NCBI RefSeq assembly: GCF_000819865.1
Contig: NZ_CDDF01000001.1
Location: forward strand, 595,981-659,980
Reading direction: 5' to 3'
Length of the DNA stretch: 64,000 bases
DNA from: Aeromonas eucrenophila
GTDB taxonomy: Bacteria > Pseudomonadota > Gammaproteobacteria > Enterobacterales > Aeromonadaceae
Program-made: the position numbers and the translations under genes
Part shown: positions 38,951 through 47,855 of the stretch, in pieces
How positions within the stretch are numbered: the first letter of the stretch is position 1
Layout of the letters: each line of letters opens with the position of its first letter
Notes under the pieces: generated by a model
The model's input: the letters and a program-made list of their open reading frames with translations, nothing else
Databases searched by the model: none
What the model was told of the DNA's origin: nothing

Positions 38951-38977
38951 CACGCGGGGCTGTTTCAGCCCCGCGTG
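38951..38977 (+). terminator. Perfect GC hairpin after brnQ
   Basis: CACGCGGGGCTG pairs with CAGCCCCGCGTG (12 bp, 3-nt loop) 50 bp after brnQ. A smaller GGGGG/CCCCC hairpin precedes it. No T-run follows. The rest of 38901-39264 shows nothing else that I can support. Confidence 0.55.
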
Positions 38978-39264
38978 TCCTCTCCCCTCTCGACCTATAT
39001 TCTCCCTGAGCAATTCGCCTCCCCTCATCACTCCGTCCCTTGCAAAGGCCGACACTCATAGCCCCTCCGGGCCTTGAAGACCTCTTTTATGCCCGAGTTT
39101 CGGCTTCGCCATCTTTTGCGCTGTCGATGAAGACAAACCAGATACGGGCGGCCGTTTCACCGCCACCAGAATAGGGAGATAAGCAGGCCGCTGACGACAG
39201 GCGAGGTGTGTCAGGCGCCTGATGTATAAGGGTCAGGCGCCCTTGCAGCGATAACGAGAGGGCT

Positions 39265-40155
39265 TCAGGGGTGTGGAGGGCTGTCCTGCAACCAGCGGTA
39301 GACCCGGGCCACGCCGGGGCGCTGGCTGTCGGGCCGGGCGAGCAGGGCATATTCGTGATCCGTGCTGAGCACGGGGGCAAAGGGTGCCACCAGAGCGCCG
39401 CTGTCCAGCTCCTCCGCCACTATGGTGGGATCCCCGAGGGAGAGACCGAAGCCCTGCAGGGCCGCATTCATCGCCAGATCCAGGGTATCGAACAGCTGGC
39501 CGCCCTGGGGTTGCCAGGGTGTATCGAGGAAGGCCGTAAACCAGTTGCGCCAGTCCCGTCGATCCGCGCTGGCATGGAGCAGGGGCAACAGGGGCAGCTC
39601 CTCGAGAGATCGCTCGAACAATCGATGTTTGGCCGCGAAGGCGGGGGCACAGATGGGGGTCAAGCGCTCCCGAAACAACGGCCGGCTGTGGGGGTACCTG
39701 GCCTGAGTGGCTTGATAGACGATGGCGAGATCGAAGGGCTCGCGGGAGAAATCGATGCCGTGACTGTGGCTGCCGCGCACCTCGACCGCGTCCTCCTCGA
39801 ACGCCTGCAGCCGTCGCAGCAACCAGCGGCTGGCGCAGGAGGGCACCTTGATGCTGATGGCCTGCTCATGGGGCAGGGTTTGCAGGGCGCTCACCCCCTC
39901 CCCCATGCGAGCCAGCCCCTCCCCGATGAAGGGCAGCAGCCGCTCGGCGGCCGGGGTCAGGCTCAGGCAACGGGTGCCGCGCACGAACAACAAATGGCCG
40001 AGCCGCTCCTCCAGCTGGGCAATCTGCTTGCTCACCGCCCCCTGGCTCACGCACAGCTCGTCGGCCGCCAGGGTGAAACTCAGGTGGCGGGCGGCACACT
40101 CGAACACCTGCAAGCCATAGAGGGGCAAGTGGCTACGGGGCTGGCTGGTCAACAT
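39265..40155 (-). CDS. LysR-family transcriptional regulator
   Basis: The ATG at 40155 (GGAG 7 nt upstream) gives 296 residues, the usual LysR length; longer readings add unconserved codons. The HTH is in VFECAARHLSFTLAADELCVSQGAVSKQIAQLEERLGHLLFVRG, of the GcvA-like subgroup (LPLYGLQVFECAARHLSFT). The effector domain follows with RWLLRRLQAFEED and GFGLSLGDPTIVAEEL. It is divergent from the aminotransferase at 40272, which it probably regulates; the shared gap is only 116 bp. The inducer is unknown. Confidence 0.9.
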   Translation of the reverse strand: MLTSQPRSHLPLYGLQVFECAARHLSFTLAADELCVSQGAVSKQIAQLEERLGHLLFVRGTRCLSLTPAAERLLPFIGEGLARMGEGVSALQTLPHEQAISIKVPSCASRWLLRRLQAFEEDAVEVRGSHSHGIDFSREPFDLAIVYQATQARYPHSRPLFRERLTPICAPAFAAKHRLFERSLEELPLLPLLHASADRRDWRNWFTAFLDTPWQPQGGQLFDTLDLAMNAALQGFGLSLGDPTIVAEELDSGALVAPFAPVLSTDHEYALLARPDSQRPGVARVYRWLQDSPPHP

Positions 40156-40271
40156 GCAAGGCTCCATGCTTGAGAAAAACTCATGCATAACATGCCGAAT
40201 AATCCGTTGTCCGGCAAGGGCCCGCGAGGCTAAAAAGGGACATCTTTCACACACACATCGGTGATGGCGCC

Positions 40272-41423
40272 ATGTCCTCCCCCCGCATTCTCAGCAAACT
40301 GCCCCAGGTGGGCACCACCATTTTCAGCGTCATCGGGGATCTGGCCGACCGCCATCCCAGCATCAACCTCTCCCAGGGAGCCCCGAGCTTCCCCTGCGAT
40401 CCTGATCTCATCCGGGTCACCCATGAGGCCATGCTGGCCGGCGAAAACCAGTATGCCCCCATGACCGGGCTGCCCGCCCTGCGCGAACAGCTGGCGAGCA
40501 AGATAGCCACCAGTTACGGCCATCACTACAATGCCGGCGAGGAGATCACCATCACCGCCAGCGCCAGTGAGGCCCTGTTCTGCGCCATCACGGCCCTGGT
40601 GCATCCGGGGGACGAGGTGATCATGTTCGAGCCGGCCTTTGACAGCTACCGCCCCATGATCCAGCTGCAGGGGGCCACCCCGGTGGTGATCGCCCTCAAG
40701 GCACCGAGCTTCGCCATCCCCTGGGACGAGGTCGCCGCCCGCATCACGCCCCGCACCCGCATGATAGTGCTCAACACCCCCCACAATCCCACCGGTACCG
40801 TCTGGCAGGCAGGGGATCAGGAGCGCCTCGCCCGCCTGGTGCGCGGCACCGACATCATCATCCTCTCGGACGAGGTGTATGAGCACGTGGTATTCGATGG
40901 CGCCCTGCACCAGAGCGTCATCCGCTATCCGGAGCTGGTGGAGCGCTCCGTCGCCGTCTTCTCCTTCGGCAAGACCTTCCATGTCACCGGCTGGCGGGTG
41001 GGCTATTGCGTGGCCCCCCGTCCCCTGATGGAGGAGATCCGCAAGGTGCACCAGTTCGCCATGTTCGCCGCCGATACCCCCATGCAGTACGGCTTCGCCC
41101 ACCTGTTGCAACAACCGGCCCAGTATCAGGGGCTGGCGGCCTTCTATCAGCGCAAGCGGGATCTGCTGGCCTCGGCCCTGGGGGATTCGCGTTTTACCCT
41201 GTTGCCCTCCGCCGGCAGCTTCTTCATGCTGGCCAGCTACGAGCGCATCAGCGACGAGGCGGACAGCCTGTTCGTGCAGCGGCTCATTCGCGAGCACGGG
41301 GTCGCCACCATTCCCGTCTCCGCCTTCTATCACGACGGCACGGATCAGCGGGTCATCCGCCTCTCCTTCTCCAAGGACGACGACACCCTGCTGGCGGGCG
41401 CCGAGCGCCTGTGCGGCGTCTAG
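40272..41423 (+). CDS. Class I/II aminotransferase, YbdL/methionine aminotransferase-like
   Basis: This 383-residue PLP enzyme resembles E. coli YbdL, a transaminase that prefers methionine, histidine and phenylalanine, and the kynurenine/glutamine transaminase group. Visible features: SKLPQVGTTIFSVI, NLSQGAPSFP, NQYAPMTGLPALRE, LNTPHNPTGTVW (Asn and Arg contacts), DEVYEHVVFDG, and the PLP lysine in SFGKTFHVTGWRVGYCVAP. The C terminus VIRLSFSKDDDTLLAGAERL carries the substrate Arg. An amidase gene starts 9 bp later, so the two are co-transcribed and probably act in sequence. Confidence 0.9.
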   Translation: MSSPRILSKLPQVGTTIFSVIGDLADRHPSINLSQGAPSFPCDPDLIRVTHEAMLAGENQYAPMTGLPALREQLASKIATSYGHHYNAGEEITITASASEALFCAITALVHPGDEVIMFEPAFDSYRPMIQLQGATPVVIALKAPSFAIPWDEVAARITPRTRMIVLNTPHNPTGTVWQAGDQERLARLVRGTDIIILSDEVYEHVVFDGALHQSVIRYPELVERSVAVFSFGKTFHVTGWRVGYCVAPRPLMEEIRKVHQFAMFAADTPMQYGFAHLLQQPAQYQGLAAFYQRKRDLLASALGDSRFTLLPSAGSFFMLASYERISDEADSLFVQRLIREHGVATIPVSAFYHDGTDQRVIRLSFSKDDDTLLAGAERLCGV

Positions 41424-41431
41424 GAGGCAAC

Positions 41432-42247
41432 ATGGATTACGTGCGCGTTGCCGTTTTGCAGATGGTGTCGGGGGATGATCTTGCCCACAACCTGGCACAG
41501 GCCGAGTCGCTGCTGCGCCAGGCCGCGGCCGAGGGGGCCGAGTTCGCCCAGTTGCCCGAATATTTCTATTTGATGCCGGTCGATGAGCGGGCGCGGGTCG
41601 CCCTGGCCGCACCGGTGGACGCTCACCCCCTGCTGGCATGGGCGCAGGGGCTGGCCCGGGAACTCGGGCTCTGGATCCTGGCGGGCACATTGCCGCTCGC
41701 AAGCGAAGAGCCCGGCAAGATGCACAACAGCAGTCTGCTCATCGATCCCCAAGGGAACTTGGCCAGCCGTTATGACAAGCTGCACCTGTTCGGCTTTTGC
41801 ACCGACAGCGAGCAATACGACGAGGCCGCGACCATGAGCCCGGGCCGGCAGGTGGTGAGCCATCCCCTGCCCTGGGGCCTGCTGCGTTTAGGGATCTGTT
41901 ACGATTTGCGCTTCCCCGAGCTGTTTCGACTCGATCCGGCGCCCGATTTCATCGCCCTGCCCGCCGCCTTCACCCATACCACGGGCCTGGCCCATTGGGA
42001 GTTGCTGCTGCGGGCCCGGGCGGTGGAGAACCTGGCCTTCGTGCTGGCATCGGCCCAAGGCGGGCATCATCCGGGTGGGCGCCGCACCTTCGGCCACAGC
42101 ATGATCATCGATCCCTGGGGCCGGGTGCTGGCCCGGGTGGAAGAAGGTCAGGGCATGGCCATCGCCACCCTGGATCTGGCCGCCCAGCGCAAGGTGCGCA
42201 GCCAGCTGCCGGCTCTCAACCATCGCAAGATATCCGTCGGCCCCTGA
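41432..42247 (+). CDS. Nitrilase-family amidase, Nit1/YbeM-like
   Basis: This 271-residue carbon-nitrogen hydrolase has the Glu-Lys-Cys triad in AQLPEYFYLMP, RYDKLHLFGF and GICYDLRFPELFR. The segment ALPAAFTHTTGLAHWELLLRARAVENLAFVLASAQGG and GHSMIIDPWGRVLAR fit Nit1-type deaminated-glutathione amidases (E. coli YbeM) better than omega-amidases (YafV), though the distinction is not certain. AGGAGG 6 nt upstream sets the start. Deaminated glutathione is a known side product of transaminases, so pairing with the upstream aminotransferase suggests metabolite repair or use of alpha-keto amides. Confidence 0.88.
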   Translation: MDYVRVAVLQMVSGDDLAHNLAQAESLLRQAAAEGAEFAQLPEYFYLMPVDERARVALAAPVDAHPLLAWAQGLARELGLWILAGTLPLASEEPGKMHNSSLLIDPQGNLASRYDKLHLFGFCTDSEQYDEAATMSPGRQVVSHPLPWGLLRLGICYDLRFPELFRLDPAPDFIALPAAFTHTTGLAHWELLLRARAVENLAFVLASAQGGHHPGGRRTFGHSMIIDPWGRVLARVEEGQGMAIATLDLAAQRKVRSQLPALNHRKISVGP

Positions 42248-42308
42248 GGCCGGTACATTCAAGACCATCGGCATGACGCCACAGACGTACAACTACAAGG
42301 GAATGACC

Positions 42309-43079
42309 ATGAAACTCAACACAGCCATGATGCTGATGGCCCTGGCCACCGCCGGCCAGGCCGCCGCCAAACCCCTGGTGATCGCCACCGACGCCACCTA
42401 TCCCCCCTTCGAGATGGTCGATAGCAGCGGCAAGCTCGGCGGCTTCGAAGTCGATCTGGCCTACGCCCTGTGCGCGGCCATGAAGACCGAGTGCGAGGTG
42501 ATCAACCAACCCTGGGACGCCCTGCTGCCGGGTCTGCAGGTGCGCAAGTACGACGCCATCATGTCCTCCATGAACATCACCGACGAGCGGCGCCAGAAGG
42601 TGGACTTCAGCCAGGTCTATTACATGATGCAAAACCGCTTCGTGGGTCGCAGCGACAAGGCCGCCACCTTCGCCGACGACCAGGCGCACTTCAAGGGCAA
42701 GGTGATAGCGGTGCAGGAAGGAACGCCCCAGGACAACTTCATCACCGCCCGTTACGGGGAAGTGGCCAAGATCAAGCGCTACGTCAACGCCCAGTCCCCC
42801 ATGCTGGATCTGCAATCCGGCCGCGCCGATTACACCTTCGGCAACATGGTGCAGCTGAAAGTGGGTTTCCTCGACAAGGAGATGGGCAAGCAGTTCGCCT
42901 TCGTCGGCCCCCAGTTCAACGGCACCCAGGACAAGACCCTTGGTGAAGGGGTGGCGGTGGCGCTGCGCAAGAACGACGCCAAACTCAAGGGCCAGTTCGA
43001 TGCCGCCATCGACAGCGTCAAGGCCGATGGCACCTTCGATCAATTGCTCAAGAAGTATCAGCTGGAAGATCTGCTCTAA
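42309..43079 (+). CDS. Periplasmic amino-acid-binding protein (ArtJ/HisJ type)
   Basis: The ATG at 42309 has AAGGGA 7 nt upstream and gives 256 residues with a signal peptide ending near QAAA. The mature protein is a class-3 solute-binding protein: LVIATDATYPPFEMVDSSGKLGGFEVDLAYALC, WDALLPGLQVRKYDAIMSSMNITDERRQKVDFSQVYY, QEGTPQDNF and LRKNDAKLKGQFDAAIDSVKADGTFDQLLKKY. This sequence type usually binds Lys, Arg, Orn or His. No permease or ATPase gene is adjacent, so it either feeds a transporter encoded elsewhere or senses ligand. It follows the amidase by 61 bp. Confidence 0.92.
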   Translation: MKLNTAMMLMALATAGQAAAKPLVIATDATYPPFEMVDSSGKLGGFEVDLAYALCAAMKTECEVINQPWDALLPGLQVRKYDAIMSSMNITDERRQKVDFSQVYYMMQNRFVGRSDKAATFADDQAHFKGKVIAVQEGTPQDNFITARYGEVAKIKRYVNAQSPMLDLQSGRADYTFGNMVQLKVGFLDKEMGKQFAFVGPQFNGTQDKTLGEGVAVALRKNDAKLKGQFDAAIDSVKADGTFDQLLKKYQLEDLL

Positions 43080-43112
43080 GGCCGGTTGACTCGCCATCGA
43101 AAGCCGTATCAC

Positions 43113-43158
43113 AGAATAAAACAACGCCATTCAATTGACTGGCGTTGTTTTATTCTGC
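43113..43158 (+). terminator. Bidirectional terminator
   Basis: A perfect 17-bp stem (43113-43129 with 43140-43156) contains AAAACAACGCCA / TGGCGTTGTTTT, with T-rich sides in both directions, between the binding-protein gene and convergent virJ. Confidence 0.94.
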
Positions 43159-43209
43159 TTACAGCTAAATGACTCTCTCAGTCAGCCTCCCCTGGCGGTC
43201 CAGGCTGGC

Positions 43210-43926
43210 TCAGTGATCCGGCTCATCCCCCGCCCAGGGCAGCCGATCGGCGATGCTCCGGTACAACACCCCGTAGTCGTCGTCGAAGTGGTGGGATCCC
43301 GGCAAGGTGACGGTGGTGACGTTCGGCTGCTGCAGGTGCGGGCAGAGCTTCACCGGGGAGTCGTCATCCGAACCCTGCACGCAGAGCAGCGGCAGGCTCT
43401 TGATGGCCTTGACCTCCGGCAGGGTGGGATAGCTGCCCGCCTTGTCGTGCACCACCATGTCGCTGACGTGGATCTCGAAGTCCGATGCGGTCGAGGGAGA
43501 GAGCATCACAGCCCCCACCAGGCTGTTGCGATAGGCCTGTGGCAGGCGATTGATGACGAAGGGCACTATCTCGGCACCGAAGGAGAAGCCCACCAGCAGC
43601 CAGCGTTGACGCCCCCAGCGGGACTGGTAGTCCGCGAGGATCCGCACCAGATCGGCGGTGGCCTGCTCAGGGGTCTTCTTCTTCCAGTAATAACTCAGCG
43701 AGCTCCAGCCCACCACCGGCATGCCGTGACGCTGCAACTCGGCGCTGAGCCCCTTGTCCAGCGCGGCCCAGCCGCCATCCCCGCTCATAAAGACCACCAT
43801 GGGGGCGGACGAGGCTTGCGCCACCGGCAGCTCCACCAGCCCCAGATCCGCCTTCACCGCAGCGGACGAAGGGGCGGCAAACAACGGAAACGCAAAACAC
43901 AGCAACAGTAATAACCAGGCTCTCAT
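43210..43926 (-). CDS. VirJ/AcvB family periplasmic hydrolase
   Basis: The ATG at 43926 (AGGAG 6 nt upstream) gives 238 residues with a signal peptide (MRAWLLLLLCFAFPLFAAPSSA). The mature part is an alpha/beta hydrolase-like VirJ domain: PMVVFMSGDGGWAALDKGLS, VVGWSSLSYYW, the nucleophile elbow VGFSFGAEIVPF (Ser115), CVQGSDDDSP (acid) and LPGSHHFDDDY (His). VirJ supports the Agrobacterium type IV machinery, and the related AcvB is reported to hydrolyse lysyl-phosphatidylglycerol. The gene starts 9 bp after mprF, which strongly suggests action on the MprF lipid product. Confidence 0.88.
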   Translation of the reverse strand: MRAWLLLLLCFAFPLFAAPSSAAVKADLGLVELPVAQASSAPMVVFMSGDGGWAALDKGLSAELQRHGMPVVGWSSLSYYWKKKTPEQATADLVRILADYQSRWGRQRWLLVGFSFGAEIVPFVINRLPQAYRNSLVGAVMLSPSTASDFEIHVSDMVVHDKAGSYPTLPEVKAIKSLPLLCVQGSDDDSPVKLCPHLQQPNVTTVTLPGSHHFDDDYGVLYRSIADRLPWAGDEPDH

Positions 43927-43935
43927 GGCCAACTC

Positions 43936-46521
43936 CTATTTCTTTATCAGCCCATTTTTCATCAAACTATTCGTCATCAATCCAAGGGGGCCACGGCTTA
44001 TCAGGGAGATCAGGTGGGTCAGAGTCTTGGGCAACGCCAGCCGACTGGTGCAGAGCAGGTAACGGGGCTCCCAGTTAGGGGAGAACTTCTCCTTGTAGCG
44101 CCGCAGCCCCTGGAAGTTGTAGAAGCGGCTACCCCGGGTGAAGAGGGTATTGCCGAGCCGGGCCCAGTAACCGCCGAGGGGGTGATCGTTGAAGCCGGAC
44201 ATGGGCGCCATGCCGAGGTTGAAGCTGGCGTACCCCTCTGCCTTGCCCCACAACAGCAGCTCGACGAACAGGAAGTCCATGATGGGCGCCGCCCCCGTGT
44301 CCATGCTGTAGCGCATCAGATCGATGGAGAGGCTCTCCCTGTTGTCGCTGACCCAGAGGTTGGCAAAGCCGACCACCTGGCCGCCGTGCCGCACCAGGGC
44401 CGCCGGGCTCAGGGTCAGGTAATCCGGTTCGAAGCTGCCCACCGAGAAGCCCTTCTCCTTGCCCTGTTTGCTCTGCAGCCAGGTATCGGAGATGGTCTTC
44501 AACTCGGGCAGCAGGGCGGCCACCTGGCCAGCCTCCACCACCTCGAACGACAACCCTTCCCGCTTGCCCTTGGCATGGCTCTGGCGCAGGTTGCGCAGGC
44601 GACTGCCGGCGAGATCGAACCCCTGCAGATCGACGATAGCCTCCTCACCGAGCTTGAACGGGATCAACCCCTGATCCAGGTAGAGCGGCAGATAGCGGGC
44701 CGATACCTGATAGAACACCGGATTGACGTCGTGCTCGTCACACAGCTCGCGAAACTGCCAGAGTAGCTCTTCGATGAGGGCGGCCTGACCGATGGGATCC
44801 CCCATCACTATCCAGCAGTTGCCCTCGACCCCGTACATCAGAAACGCCTCGCCACCGGGGTGGAACAGCAAGGATTTGTCGCCGAGCTGCGCCAGATAGC
44901 CGTGGCCGCCCCCTTCTCGCAGCACCAGTGCCTGCGCCCGGGCCAGCTCCTCCTTGTCCGGCTTGTTGCCAAAGACCCGCAAGGGTGCCAGCAACTGCGC
45001 CACCCCGACCACCGCCAGCACGGCGACCACGCTGCCCATGGCGCGCAGGCCACGAGACGCAGCCCCGGGACCATGGGGCGAGAAATTGAGCCAGAGGGTG
45101 TGTTCGTACTCCACGTGACGGTAGGAGAACATCAGTAGCCACAGGGCACCCAGCAGCACGGCCCCCACCGACATCAGCCAGGCCGGTGTGAACGGGGCGT
45201 GCAGCAGGGATCCCTTGCGATAGAACAGCGGACGGCAGGGGCTGATGATCAGCAGGAAGAGCCCGAGCAGCAGGGCAGACTCCCAGTCAAAACCCTTGAA
45301 CAGGGAGAAGAGGATGCCGAGCCCCAGCAACCACTGGGTGATCCGGAAGGCCCCGTCATGGCGTCGGTAGAGGCTGTGCGCCAGCAGGATCAGCAACACG
45401 CCGCTCACGCTGCCGAGCACGTGGGACAGCTCCAGCAGATGCAGCGGCAGCACCTGCAAAAACGTCTCTATCCGTTCCCGCATGGTCGGGATCATGCCGG
45501 AGCAGAGCAGCAGGCTGCCGGCGGCGAAGGTCCCCATGCTGACGAGGGCCGGCACGAACTCCCGGCTGGCGACCATGATCCCCTGCAGCCGATGCCAGCG
45601 CGCCCGCTGTTGCAGCGCCTCCTGGCTGGCAAACAGCAGCAGGGCGCAGAGGAAGGGCAGCACGTAATAGGCGAGGCGATAGAGCAGCAGGGCGGCCAGC
45701 AGCTTGTCCACCGGCAGATACTGGGACAGCAGCAGGCTCATGCTCGCCTCGAACACCCCTATTCCTCCCGGCACATGGGCCAGCACCCCGAGCAGGCTGG
45801 ACAGCACGAAGGCACTGAGCAACACCGGGTAGGGCACGCTGTCTGTCGGCAGCAGCACAAAGAGCACAGCGGCGGCGGCCATCCAGTCGAACAGTGCGAT
45901 CAGCAGTTGCAGCAGACGCAGCCTGAAGGACGGCAGGATCAGCTCATGTCCGCGCCAGGCGAGCACAGGTTTGGGCCACAGCAGATAACCCAGCACGGCC
46001 AGCAGCGCCAGGGCGCCCGTCACCTGCAACGACCAGCCAGCCCAGTCCGGCCAGCCGGGCAGCAAGGTGGTGGCCTGCCCCAGCAACAGTGCGGCGCCGC
46101 CCCATCCCAGCAGACCGAGGAAGAAGGTGATGGAGCAGAACAGAATGACGCGGGCCACCTCCCCCGTACCGAGCCCGAGGGCAGAGTAAAGGCGGTAGCG
46201 CACCGAGGAACCGGTCAGCAGCGCAAACCCCAGGGTATTGGAGAAGGTGTAGGCGATGAAGGAGGTCACCCCGACCTGTTGCCAGGGCAGCCGCTTGCCG
46301 ACCATGCGCACCGCCAGCAGGTCATAGCAACACAGGCAGGCGTAGCTGAGCAGGGTCAGCAGCAAGGCGCCCCCCAGCTGTGGCAAGGGCTGGGACCAGA
46401 TGGCCAGCCGGATGTCGTGCCAATGCCAGAGGTGGGTCAAACGATAGAGCACGGTCAATGCCGCCCCCAGCAGCAGCAAGCTGCACAGAGGGCCAATCCA
46501 GATCAACAGCTGACGCCGCAT
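43936..46521 (-). CDS. mprF: Phosphatidylglycerol lysyltransferase/flippase MprF
   Basis: The 861-residue protein has the full MprF layout: an N-terminal flippase of about eight helices (residues 1-330, with LAHVPGGIGVFEASM), further membrane helices to about residue 510, and a C-terminal soluble transferase (residues about 540-850) with HGYLAQLGDKSLLFHPGGEAFLMYGVEG, WIVMGDP, YLDQGLIPFKLGEEAIVDL, RNLRQSHAKGKREGLSF and GSRFYNFQGLRRYKEKFSPNWEPRYL. Such proteins add Lys or Ala from aminoacyl-tRNA to phosphatidylglycerol, which lowers surface charge and raises resistance to cationic peptides and acid. It is co-transcribed with virJ. No mobile-element signature is seen around it. Confidence 0.95.
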   Translation of the reverse strand: MRRQLLIWIGPLCSLLLLGAALTVLYRLTHLWHWHDIRLAIWSQPLPQLGGALLLTLLSYACLCCYDLLAVRMVGKRLPWQQVGVTSFIAYTFSNTLGFALLTGSSVRYRLYSALGLGTGEVARVILFCSITFFLGLLGWGGAALLLGQATTLLPGWPDWAGWSLQVTGALALLAVLGYLLWPKPVLAWRGHELILPSFRLRLLQLLIALFDWMAAAAVLFVLLPTDSVPYPVLLSAFVLSSLLGVLAHVPGGIGVFEASMSLLLSQYLPVDKLLAALLLYRLAYYVLPFLCALLLFASQEALQQRARWHRLQGIMVASREFVPALVSMGTFAAGSLLLCSGMIPTMRERIETFLQVLPLHLLELSHVLGSVSGVLLILLAHSLYRRHDGAFRITQWLLGLGILFSLFKGFDWESALLLGLFLLIISPCRPLFYRKGSLLHAPFTPAWLMSVGAVLLGALWLLMFSYRHVEYEHTLWLNFSPHGPGAASRGLRAMGSVVAVLAVVGVAQLLAPLRVFGNKPDKEELARAQALVLREGGGHGYLAQLGDKSLLFHPGGEAFLMYGVEGNCWIVMGDPIGQAALIEELLWQFRELCDEHDVNPVFYQVSARYLPLYLDQGLIPFKLGEEAIVDLQGFDLAGSRLRNLRQSHAKGKREGLSFEVVEAGQVAALLPELKTISDTWLQSKQGKEKGFSVGSFEPDYLTLSPAALVRHGGQVVGFANLWVSDNRESLSIDLMRYSMDTGAAPIMDFLFVELLLWGKAEGYASFNLGMAPMSGFNDHPLGGYWARLGNTLFTRGSRFYNFQGLRRYKEKFSPNWEPRYLLCTSRLALPKTLTHLISLISRGPLGLMTNSLMKNGLIKK

Positions 46522-46832
46522 AAGCTTCCTGTCGCGAGAAGAGATGATGAAGACACCCTGTTGAGACTACTGGCAAAATCAGTCCAGGGTGAAAAAAACA
46601 CAATCCAAATGAGAACGCACATTGGCCGATCGCTCCGTCGCCCGCCATGGAGGGCGGGCAGATCCCGAGCAACGCCTGCGATCCGGCCTGCCGGCTGCCA
46701 GCCTGACTCAAGCTCCCCTATGATTCACCAGCGCCTCCCCGAGCCGCCATTCTTCTTCTGTAACCTTTTGTACGAACTGATAAAAGGGTGCCCGGCAGAC
46801 CAGGCTGCCGTGCACCCTTTTGTCGCAATTTT
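46522..46832. other. Gap between mprF and the reductase gene
   Basis: These 311 bp carry the presumed mprF promoter (AT-rich near 46570-46610, no clear hexamers) and, at 46782-46821, the terminator of the reductase gene. No open frame here has a ribosome binding site. Confidence 0.5.
46782..46821 (-). terminator. Terminator of the reductase gene
   Basis: AAAAGGGTGC pairs with GCACCCTTTT, with an inner stem CGGCAG / CTGCCG and a C/T mismatch between them. On the minus strand the U-rich side follows the stem, 11 bp after the stop. Confidence 0.88.
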
Positions 46833-47558
46833 TCAGTAGCCGTAGAAGGATTCGCTGCGCAGATCCTCCTCGTCCAAGCCGGCCACCTTCAACGCCTCGC
46901 TGATGGCCTCGACCATGGGGGGCGGACCGGACACATAGCAAACCGGCTTGGCCAGCCCACCGATGGCCTGCCACAACCAGTGGCCGTCGAGCCTGTGGGT
47001 CTCCCCCTGCCAGGGCTGCGCCGAGCGCGCCATGTCCGTCATGGTCGCCAGCAGACGAAACCTCGGGTTCTGTTGCTCGAGCCGCTGCAACTCATCGAGA
47101 AAGGCGGCATCTTCGGGGCGCCGGTTGCTGTAGATCAGCAGCAGATCCTGAGGCGTCTGTTGCGCCGCCGCCTGCCTCAACATGCTGATGAAGGGGGTGA
47201 TACCTATGCCACCGGCGATGAGCACCCCGGTGCGATCCAGGCTCTTGTGCAGGGTGAGCGAGCCGAAGGGGCCGTTTAGCTGCAGCTCTGTGCCCAGGGG
47301 CAGAGCCCCGAGTGCGCGCTTGAAGGGGCTGTCCCGCATGCGGGTGGCAACCACCAGCTCATTCTCATGGGGCGCGGTGACGATGGAGAAGGTGTGGCGG
47401 GCATCGGGAGATCTGGGATTCTCATGATGCCCTGGCAGGGTGAGATTCAGGGCCTGACCCGGCTTGTGGTCAAACCCGGCGGGTTTTTCGAGGTGAAAAG
47501 CCAGGGTGCCTTCGGCAAGCGGCTGGCGGGCGATCAGACGAACCCTGTATTCGGCCAT
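46833..47558 (-). CDS. FAD/NAD(P)-binding ferredoxin-reductase-type oxidoreductase
   Basis: This 241-residue enzyme has a beta-barrel FAD domain (residues 1-100; FAD motif RHTFSIVTAP) and a pyridine-nucleotide domain (GVLIAGGIGITPFISMLR, YSNRRPEDAAFLDEL, YVSGPPPMVEAISEAL, C-terminal SFYGY). It carries no [2Fe-2S] domain and so is a stand-alone reductase module that should pass electrons to a separate partner, which is not encoded nearby. GGAG lies 7 nt before the ATG. A 14-bp tandem repeat sits directly upstream. Confidence 0.88.
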   Translation of the reverse strand: MAEYRVRLIARQPLAEGTLAFHLEKPAGFDHKPGQALNLTLPGHHENPRSPDARHTFSIVTAPHENELVVATRMRDSPFKRALGALPLGTELQLNGPFGSLTLHKSLDRTGVLIAGGIGITPFISMLRQAAAQQTPQDLLLIYSNRRPEDAAFLDELQRLEQQNPRFRLLATMTDMARSAQPWQGETHRLDGHWLWQAIGGLAKPVCYVSGPPPMVEAISEALKVAGLDEEDLRSESFYGY

Positions 47559-47570
47559 GATGGGACTCCT

Positions 47571-47612
47571 TGTGTGGTACAGAGTGTGTGGTACCGCTTG
47601 TGTGATGCAGAG
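47571..47612. repeat. Three 14-bp tandem repeats upstream of the reductase gene
   Basis: Units TGTGTGGTACAGAG, TGTGTGGTACCGCT and TGTGTGATGCAGAG follow one another from 47571, with a decayed fourth unit after. They begin 13 bp before the minus-strand start codon, so they lie in the leader or promoter. Confidence 0.75.
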
Positions 47613-47855
47613 TGTGAAGAAGATGGCGGTGTTTCATTAGGATGGGATAGCAGGCCGAAATATTCCCGAAAAATGGGCAACCATAGGGGCGCTGACCCGG
47701 CCCTCTCGCCGCAAGGGGCCGCAGATGAGCGCCCCTCTACCCCGGCGAGGCGGGTCGTGCCATGCTGCACTTAGCCACTGTCCAACCATCCGTACCGGCC
47801 ATGGGATGCTGGGCGCGAGCGGTGCCAGGCAAAAAATGCAGAAAGGAGTGCAGAG

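Noticed and set aside
45199..46839. 546-codon plus-strand frame opposite mprF
   Set aside because: It is Gln-rich antisense of a well-conserved MprF, with no start context.
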